Of a stretch of 11,877 nt of DNA, positions 6,806 to 11,877 are shown piece after piece. A program made the position numbers and the translations under genes. A model generated the notes under the pieces. That model was not told the origin of the DNA. It did no database searches and saw nothing but the letters and a program-made list of their open reading frames with translations. Every line of letters starts with the position of its first letter. Within the stretch, counting starts at the first letter, position 1. The DNA is from an uncultured bacterium (GTDB lineage Bacteria > Cyanobacteriota > Vampirovibrionia > Gastranaerophilales > Gastranaerophilaceae). The DNA lies in assembly GCA_900553845.1 (NCBI GenBank), contig USEW01000043.1:1-11877 (forward strand). The letters are read 5' to 3'.

Positions 6806-8476
6806 ATGCAAATATTTAATGATAAATTATTTTTAAATCCCATAAAAATAATAAAAGCTTTTGACAAAGAAAGTTTTGTTGAGGCTTTTGATTTAATTCA
6901 TCATTTTCAGATAAAAGATTTTTATTTATTGGGTTATATAAAGTATGAAGCATACAATTTTTTTCTTGAAATTAACAATAACTATAAATCTAAATTACCT
7001 GTGTTATATTTTGAGGTTTATGAAAAATTTCAAGAATATAAATTTGATATAAAAGAAAATAGACAAATTAATATTGCAACAATTGAAGATATTGATAAAG
7101 ATAAATATATAGTTGATATAAATAAAATAAAAAACTATATAAGTATGGGCAAGACCTATGAGGTTAATTATACATATCCAAGTATTGTTTGTACAGACTG
7201 CAATGATGATTATCTTTTATACAAATCCATTTTAAAACATCAGAAGACAAATTATAATGCGTATATAAAAAATGAATATGAAACAATATTATCATTTTCA
7301 CCTGAATTATTTTTTAAAATAGAAAATAATAAAATTATAACAAAACCAATGAAAGGGACAATAAAGCGTGGCAAAAACAAAGATGAAGATTTGGAAAATA
7401 TAAATTTTTTAAAAACCGATGAAAAAAATATAGCTGAAAATGTTATGATAGTAGATTTGCTTCGCAATGATTTAAGCAAAATATCTAAAACAGGAACCGT
7501 TAAAGTTGATAATTTATTTGAAATTGAAACACATCCAACCCTTCACCAAATGACATCGACAATAAGTGCTTTAGTTGATAAAAATGTGAAATTATATGAA
7601 ATTTTTAAAAGTATTTTCCCCTGTGGCTCAATAACTGGAACTCCAAAAATTTCGACAATTAAAATTATTAACGAACTTGAAGATAATCCACGCGGAATAT
7701 ATTGTGGTGCAATAGGTCTAATATCAAGGGATAATGTTATTTTTCAAGTACCTATAAGAACGTTATATAAACAAAATAACAAACCACATTATATAGTTAA
7801 TACAGGTGGTGCCATTGTATGGGATTCAAGCCCTGAAGATGAATGGGAAGAAGCAAAGTTAAAAAAGAAATTTTTAGATACCCCGTTTAAGCTTATTGAA
7901 ACAATGAAAGTTAAAAATCGAAGGATCTATTTAAAACAATTGCATTTAAAACGTATAAAAAAAGCAGCAAAAAAGTTTGGATTTAAAGTAAGTCATAAAC
8001 TTAACAATTTGTCTTCAAAATATAATTCATGCGTTATGAAAATAATAATGGATAAAAACGGCAGACTTGATATAGAATATAGAGAAATAAACAGTATAAA
8101 AACAAATATTATAAAACTAGCAAAAAATAAAACAAATCCAAATAACATTTTTTTGTATTATAAAACAACAAACCGGATGTGGTATAGTGAAACTATGTCA
8201 AAAATTGGTGAAAATAAGATTTTTGATGAAATATATATGAATCAAAAAAATCAAATAACGGAAGGTGCAAGAAGTAACATATTGATAAAAAAGGGGGATT
8301 TTTATTTTACTCCATCTTTAAATTGCGGATTATTAAACGGATGTTTTCGACAATTTATAATAAAAAAACTAAAAGTTATTGAAAAAGAGCTATATATTGA
8401 TGATTTAAAAAATGCGGATAAAATATTCTGTCTAAACTCACTTCGAGGCATATTTGAGGTAAAGTTAGAAATATGA
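6806..8476 (+). CDS. pabB: Fused aminodeoxychorismate synthase (PabB) and aminodeoxychorismate lyase (PabC)
   Basis: This is a bifunctional enzyme of p-aminobenzoate synthesis for folate. Counting from the ATG at 6806 (556 residues), about 1-358 is a chorismate-binding domain with VNYTYP, SFSPELFF, MIVDLLRNDL, CGSITGTPKI and the closing VNTGGAIVWDS. Lys183 in PMKGT is the lysine typical of PabB; anthranilate synthases usually have Ala there. The C-terminal part (about 362-556) is a class IV PLP lyase with the PLP lysine Lys453 in YYKTTNR, then TEGARSN, LNCGLLNG and NSLRG. The frame extends to a TTG at 6788, but homologous proteins start near FNDKLF, so I prefer 6806. Neither start has a good ribosome-binding site. 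The stop overlaps the pabA start (ATGA), so the amidotransferase subunit is made from the same message. Fused PabBC proteins are common. Confidence 0.94.
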   Translation: MQIFNDKLFLNPIKIIKAFDKESFVEAFDLIHHFQIKDFYLLGYIKYEAYNFFLEINNNYKSKLPVLYFEVYEKFQEYKFDIKENRQINIATIEDIDKDKYIVDINKIKNYISMGKTYEVNYTYPSIVCTDCNDDYLLYKSILKHQKTNYNAYIKNEYETILSFSPELFFKIENNKIITKPMKGTIKRGKNKDEDLENINFLKTDEKNIAENVMIVDLLRNDLSKISKTGTVKVDNLFEIETHPTLHQMTSTISALVDKNVKLYEIFKSIFPCGSITGTPKISTIKIINELEDNPRGIYCGAIGLISRDNVIFQVPIRTLYKQNNKPHYIVNTGGAIVWDSSPEDEWEEAKLKKKFLDTPFKLIETMKVKNRRIYLKQLHLKRIKKAAKKFGFKVSHKLNNLSSKYNSCVMKIIMDKNGRLDIEYREINSIKTNIIKLAKNKTNPNNIFLYYKTTNRMWYSETMSKIGENKIFDEIYMNQKNQITEGARSNILIKKGDFYFTPSLNCGLLNGCFRQFIIKKLKVIEKELYIDDLKNADKIFCLNSLRGIFEVKLEI

Positions 8477-9036
8477 TAATTATTGATAATTATGATTCAT
8501 TCACATATAACATTGTTGAGTACGTAAGAATTTTAGGTGTAAAGCCAAAAATTTTTAAAAATGATGAAATTGAAATAAAAGATTTAAAAAATATAAATTT
8601 TTCTTCAATAATAATATCTCCTGGTCCTGGGAATCCATATGATGGAGGTATTTCAATTGATGTAATAAAAAATTTCTATAAAACAAAAAAAATTTTAGGT
8701 GTCTGTCTTGGACATCAGATTATAGCAGCTTGCTTTGGAGCAAATGTTATAAAATCCATAGAACCTGTTCATGGAAAAACTTCAAATATTTATTTTGAAA
8801 CAAATGAACCTTTATTTTCATCTTTTAAACAAGGATTTAATGCAACTCGTTATCATTCACTTATTGTTGACAATAATTCAATAAATAAACAAATAAAAGT
8901 TATAGCAAAAACAGAGAATAATTTAATAATGGGTATTAGAATTAAAGGTTATAAAATATATGGTGTTCAGTTTCATCCAGAATCAATATTAACTGAAAAT
9001 GGTATAAAGTTAATAGAAAATTTTATTGGAATATAA
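8473..9036 (+). CDS. pabA: Aminodeoxychorismate synthase glutamine amidotransferase subunit
   Basis: This 187-residue class I glutamine amidotransferase releases ammonia from glutamine for its partner PabB. The catalytic triad is complete: Cys78 in LGVCLGHQ, His168 and Glu170 in VQFHPES. The oxyanion segment SPGPGNP (49-55), VHGKTS (99-104) and YHSL (127-130) are also present, and the N-terminus IDNYDSFTYN is typical of PabA/TrpG. It overlaps the pabB stop by four bases, with GAGG about 13 bases before the ATG. Context assigns it to p-aminobenzoate synthesis. As in other bacteria it might also serve anthranilate synthase, but no trp genes are in the window. A strong terminator follows at once. 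Confidence 0.94.
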   Translation: MIIIDNYDSFTYNIVEYVRILGVKPKIFKNDEIEIKDLKNINFSSIIISPGPGNPYDGGISIDVIKNFYKTKKILGVCLGHQIIAACFGANVIKSIEPVHGKTSNIYFETNEPLFSSFKQGFNATRYHSLIVDNNSINKQIKVIAKTENNLIMGIRIKGYKIYGVQFHPESILTENGIKLIENFIGI

Positions 9037-9072
9037 AAAAAGAACGATTATTTTTATAATCGTTCTTTTTTT
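9035..9072. terminator. Long perfect hairpin terminator between pabA and ftsZ
   Basis: A 17-bp stem (9035-9051 with 9056-9072) includes AGAACGATTAT and its complement and closes on a four-T loop. A-tracts and T-tracts flank it, so it can end both pabA on the plus strand and ftsZ on the minus strand. Its first two bases overlap the pabA stop codon. Confidence 0.9.
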
Positions 9073-9083
9073 ATATTTTATTG

Positions 9084-10382
9084 TTATTTTTTCAGAAAGT
9101 CTGGAATATCAAGTATATTCCAACTATTTGATTCTGACTTTGAAAGTGGCTTTATATTCTGCTGCTGACTATTTGACTGATTATTTACTGCAGTAGAAGA
9201 TAATTTAGCTTGTGAGGATGAAGAAACACCAACTCCAGTATTTTGTGGGGATAATGATGCTTGAGAAATATTTGAGCTTTGCGAATTAAATGCATTTTGG
9301 AAGAAATCAGCAGCACTTAAAGGTTTTGTTCCCATTCCGTTTTGCAATCCAGTAATATCTTTTCTCATATCTGTATTTTTCATTTCAAAACCAGTAGCAA
9401 TAACAGTAATTTGTATTTCACCCTGGATTCTATCATCAATAACTGACCCAAAAGTCACAATAGCATCGTCAAGAACAGCATCATGAATAATTTGTGCAGC
9501 TTCAGTTACTTCATGCAATGTCATATCTGGTCCGCCTGTAACATTCATAATAATACCTGTAGCTCCGTTGATTGAAGTTTCAAGAAGAGGTGAGTTTATA
9601 GCTTGTTTAGCAGCTTCCATAGCACGTCCTTCACCTGAACCTCGACCTATACCCATTAATGCAGAACCGCTTGACTGCATAACAGCTTTAACATCGGCAA
9701 AGTCTACATTTATAAGACCAGGAACTGTAATTATATCTGAAATACCTTGAACACCACGAAGTAACACTTCATCAACAACCTGAAATGCTTCTCTCATTGT
9801 TGTTCTGCGTTCAACAACTTCAATAAGTTTATCATTTGGGATAACAATTAAAGCGTCGACTGTTTCTTTTAGTTTTTCAAGTCCTTGCAAAGCCTGATTC
9901 ATTCTGCGTTTACCTTCAAAACCAAATGGTTTTGTAACAACACCTATAGTTAAAGCACCTAAATCTTTAGCAATGCTTGCAACAACGCTAGCGGCTCCTG
10001 TACCTGTACCGCCACCCATGCCTGCTGTTATAAATACCATATCAGAATCAGCAAGTGCTTGTTGGATATTTTCTCGTGTTTCCTCAGCTGCTTTTTCACC
10101 AACACTTGGATCACCACCTGCACCTAAACCGGCTGTTAATTTATTTCCAAGCTGGATTCTATTTTTTGCAGCTGACATTTCTAAAACTTGCGCATCGGTA
10201 TTCATTGCCCAAAAGTCTACACCTGCCAAGCCGGCTTTTATCATACGGTTTATTGCATTGCCGCCACCACCGCCTACGCCAACTACCTTTATCCGAGCCG
10301 GTGATGGTAAATTTGAAAAGTTTACACTTCCGGTTCTCTCACTATTTTTTGCCCCAAATAAGTCATTACTAAAGTTTTCCAC
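9084..10382 (-). CDS. ftsZ: Cell division GTPase FtsZ
   Basis: FtsZ polymerises at midcell as the division ring. Counting from the GTG at 10382 (432 residues), the nucleotide site VGVGGGGGNA (34-43), the tubulin signature GMGGGTGTG (121-129) and the T7 catalytic loop NVDFAD (225-230) are intact. A variable Ser/Gln/Asn-rich linker (about 360-418) leads to the conserved C-terminal peptide WNILDIPDFLKK, which binds partners such as FtsA, SepF or ZipA. The frame is open from a TTG at 10418. I choose the GTG because a GAGG sits 8 bases before it and because the upstream residues are a Lys-rich run unlike FtsZ. No ftsA, ftsQ or mur genes adjoin, unlike the classic dcw cluster. The next gene upstream is fliR, 162 bases away. 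Confidence 0.97.
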   Translation of the reverse strand: MENFSNDLFGAKNSERTGSVNFSNLPSPARIKVVGVGGGGGNAINRMIKAGLAGVDFWAMNTDAQVLEMSAAKNRIQLGNKLTAGLGAGGDPSVGEKAAEETRENIQQALADSDMVFITAGMGGGTGTGAASVVASIAKDLGALTIGVVTKPFGFEGKRRMNQALQGLEKLKETVDALIVIPNDKLIEVVERRTTMREAFQVVDEVLLRGVQGISDIITVPGLINVDFADVKAVMQSSGSALMGIGRGSGEGRAMEAAKQAINSPLLETSINGATGIIMNVTGGPDMTLHEVTEAAQIIHDAVLDDAIVTFGSVIDDRIQGEIQITVIATGFEMKNTDMRKDITGLQNGMGTKPLSAADFFQNAFNSQSSNISQASLSPQNTGVGVSSSSQAKLSSTAVNNQSNSQQQNIKPLSKSESNSWNILDIPDFLKK

Positions 10383-10435
10383 GAGTTTATCCTCTTTTTT
10401 TATTTTTTTGACTAACAATATATTTCTTTTACCTT

Positions 10436-10464
10436 ATATTAAGTAAAAAATATTTAAGAGTAAA
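10436..10464 (-). promoter_or_regulatory. Candidate ftsZ promoter
   Basis: On the minus strand TTTACT (10459-10464) and TAATAT (10436-10441) are 17 bases apart. Transcription would begin about 45-50 bases before the GTG. It lies in the 162-base gap after fliR, where no terminator is evident, so ftsZ could also receive read-through from the flagellar genes. Confidence 0.45.
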
Positions 10465-10544
10465 GTTTTTTACATCTTTTATTACTAAAAATTAATATAT
10501 CGTAAAATTAGTTTACATAGCTTTTTATATTTTGTTTTTTTAAA

Positions 10545-11324
10545 TTAAAATATATTTGAATAAGAGGTAAAATAATCATTAATAATATCAATTAATATGG
10601 GCATTATCCACATTAAAATTGCAACACCAAATACGGGTTTAAATAGAAAGCTTAATTGAAATACGTTTATTTGTGGCGCGGTTTTTGATATTACACCCAA
10701 AATGATATCCTGCCCCATTGTTGCAAGTAAAACAGGTGAGGCTATTTGAAGCCCCATGTATAATAAATTTGAAGTAATTTTTATTATATTTGTCAATTCA
10801 AAAATTTTTGTTAATGGAAATTCATAACTAAATATAGGAAAAATTTCAAAACTACGTAATAATGCGTTAAACAGCCAATATATACCACCAACTTGAACAA
10901 ATAGCAATACAGCTATTAGTGAAAATAGTCTACCCATTAGTGATACCATGCCCTGAGTTGTCGGGTCCATGATTTGGGCTGATGATACACCCATTTGCAT
11001 ATTTATCATGTCACCTCCTGCTTCAACTGCTAGCACTATACAATTTGCCATCCAACCTAACATAGCACCAAATACAAAATTTAAAACAGTTTGAAGCAAC
11101 ATTGATTCACTTGTTATTATTTTTGTTGGTTTAAGTACTATTGTTAATATTATAGCTATTATAAACACAAAGGATAACTTGATTACACCTGGAATCTCTT
11201 TACGGTTAAATATAGGTGCAAAACGTATGAAGCCAAGCAAACGTATAAATATCAGTATTCCAAAACTTAGCATACGGTTTATTTCAGGAAATATTAAACC
11301 AAAATTTTTTAATATTTCATCCAT
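10545..11324 (-). CDS. fliR: Flagellar export apparatus protein FliR
   Basis: This 259-residue integral membrane protein belongs to the FliR/SctT family. It helps build the FliPQR export gate at the base of the flagellum. About six membrane segments can be drawn. Typical family features are RLLGFIRFAPIFNRKEIP (28-45), the VEAGGDMINMQMG segment with ...MDPTT (about 99-122), a central GGIYWLFNALLRS (146-158) and a hydrophobic C-terminal helix. The ATG at 11324 has GGAG 11 bases upstream and lies inside the end of the preceding gene (16-base overlap), pointing to translational coupling. A virulence-type secretion SctT is less likely because no injectisome genes are seen, but only one family member is in the window, so that rests on length and general context. 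Confidence 0.9.
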   Translation of the reverse strand: MDEILKNFGLIFPEINRMLSFGILIFIRLLGFIRFAPIFNRKEIPGVIKLSFVFIIAIILTIVLKPTKIITSESMLLQTVLNFVFGAMLGWMANCIVLAVEAGGDMINMQMGVSSAQIMDPTTQGMVSLMGRLFSLIAVLLFVQVGGIYWLFNALLRSFEIFPIFSYEFPLTKIFELTNIIKITSNLLYMGLQIASPVLLATMGQDIILGVISKTAPQINVFQLSFLFKPVFGVAILMWIMPILIDIINDYFTSYSNIF

Positions 11325-11749
11325 ATGCTGTCCAGCTCCATATCATTTAAACCTTCTTGCGGTATTAATACTATTGGTTTATCTATTTCAAATAGGTCAT
11401 CATATACATTTTTATTATTTCGTTCATTTATATTTATAATATATTCAAGTTTTTTGTCATTATTAAATTCAAAACTTAATTTTCCTAATCCTAATTCTTT
11501 TCCATAAAGTATAAATTGATTTTTATCATTATTTAAGGTTGCTATTTTTTCAAGTTTTAATACTTTGGGTGTTAAATTTTTATAAACTGATACATTTTCG
11601 TCAAGTAAAATAATATATTTTCTATTTAGATTTATATTATATTCTTTTATTTCACTTATAATGGCATAACAAAAATTGTTTTGTTTACAGTATACAAGGA
11701 AACAAAATATAAATATAAAAAATATTTTAGCTATAAACATATATTTCAC
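11309..11749 (-). CDS. Small exported protein resembling a secretin/pilus N-terminal domain
   Basis: This 146-residue protein starts with a signal peptide (hydrophobic about 5-20, end near residue 29). The central part (about 35-108) has short beta strands with the pattern INLNRKYIILLDENVSVYKN ... FILYGKELGLGKLSFEF ... YIININ. That pattern resembles the N-terminal domain of CpaC/RcpA-type pilus secretins (the Pfam T2SS-T3SS pil_N type). The similarity is by eye and moderate. The secretin pore domain itself is absent and an acidic tail follows. The start is probably the GTG at 11749, with AAGGA about 14 bases upstream, overlapping the end of the previous gene; an ATG at 11740 is the alternative. 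Its end overlaps fliR by 16 bases, and the upstream gene stops 8 bases before it. It probably acts outside the inner membrane; its role is unknown. Confidence 0.7.
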   Translation of the reverse strand: MKYMFIAKIFFIFIFCFLVYCKQNNFCYAIISEIKEYNINLNRKYIILLDENVSVYKNLTPKVLKLEKIATLNNDKNQFILYGKELGLGKLSFEFNNDKKLEYIININERNNKNVYDDLFEIDKPIVLIPQEGLNDMELDSIWMKY

Positions 11750-11757
11750 TTTTTAAC

Positions 11758-11877
11758 TTATCGTCCTTGTCTGTTTTTTAGTATTTGTTTCCACTCCATA
11801 ATATTGGGTGTTGGATTTTCTTGTCTATTGCTTTTGATATTTTGTTCTTTATCTCTTTCAACCGCATCCGGAATTGA
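11758..11877 (-). CDS. 3' end of an unidentified gene (cut by window edge)
   Basis: The minus strand is open from the window edge to a TAA at 11758-11760, giving 39 C-terminal residues. They are polar and rich in Lys, Arg, Asn and Gln (SIPDAVERDK at the edge, MEWKQILKNRQGR at the end). The next gene begins only 8 bases later and its ribosome-binding site AAGGA lies over this gene's last codons. That packing supports a real coding end in the same operon as the secretin-N-like gene and fliR. The product cannot be named from this tail; a flagellar or export protein is possible from context. Confidence 0.6.
   Translation of the reverse strand, partial: SIPDAVERDKEQNIKSNRQENPTPNIMEWKQILKNRQGR

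Noticed and set aside
9973..10446. Plus-strand open frames opposite ftsZ, up to 157 codons
   Set aside because: They lie antisense to a highly conserved FtsZ region, are proline-rich low-complexity sequence, and match no family.

Overview
The window is strongly AT-rich, densely packed bacterial chromosome. It carries housekeeping genes (ftsZ, ispH, an S1-family ribosomal protein gene, tRNA-Arg, p-aminobenzoate genes) together with fliR, lrgAB and two-component parts. No phage, transposon, CRISPR or plasmid functions are seen. The mix suggests an uncultured, gut-type lineage near the non-photosynthetic relatives of cyanobacteria (Vampirovibrionia/Gastranaerophilales, 'Melainabacteria'). The cues are flagellar genes beside ftsZ, a four-domain S1 protein, an orphan receiver/LuxR regulator next to a pentapeptide-repeat protein, and the MEP isoprenoid pathway. 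This assignment is inference; no 16S rRNA gene is present.

Layout. 26-1840 (+): a secreted protein of unknown function, a response regulator and a highly acidic pentapeptide-repeat protein, closed by a perfect hairpin terminator at 1871-1904. 1933-3938 (-): ispH followed by the S1 gene. 3961-4203: a short intergenic stretch with a good ispH promoter (-), a candidate tRNA promoter (+), tRNA-Arg(ACG) and a bidirectional terminator. 4235-6688 (-): lrgA, lrgB and a PAS sensor histidine kinase whose reading frame is broken by one in-frame TAG. 6806-9036 (+): a fused pabB-pabC gene overlapping pabA, closed by a hairpin at 9035-9072. 9084-11877 (-): the 3' end of an unidentified gene, a small exported protein resembling the N-terminal domain of pilus/secretion secretins, fliR and ftsZ. 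The first three of these are nearly contiguous or overlapping; ftsZ has its own candidate promoter.

How the genes work together. PabBC plus PabA should convert chorismate and glutamine to p-aminobenzoate for folate. IspH makes the final C5 isoprenoid units. S1 supports translation initiation. LrgA and LrgB form a small membrane transporter-like pair that may once have been transcribed with the now broken kinase. The small secretin-N-like protein is translationally coupled to fliR, linking it to the flagellar export apparatus. The oddest points are the nonsense codon in the kinase, the extreme acidity and regular Leu/Phe alternation of the pentapeptide protein, the solitary secretin-N-like protein in a flagellar operon, and the unfused but abutting ispH/S1 junction.
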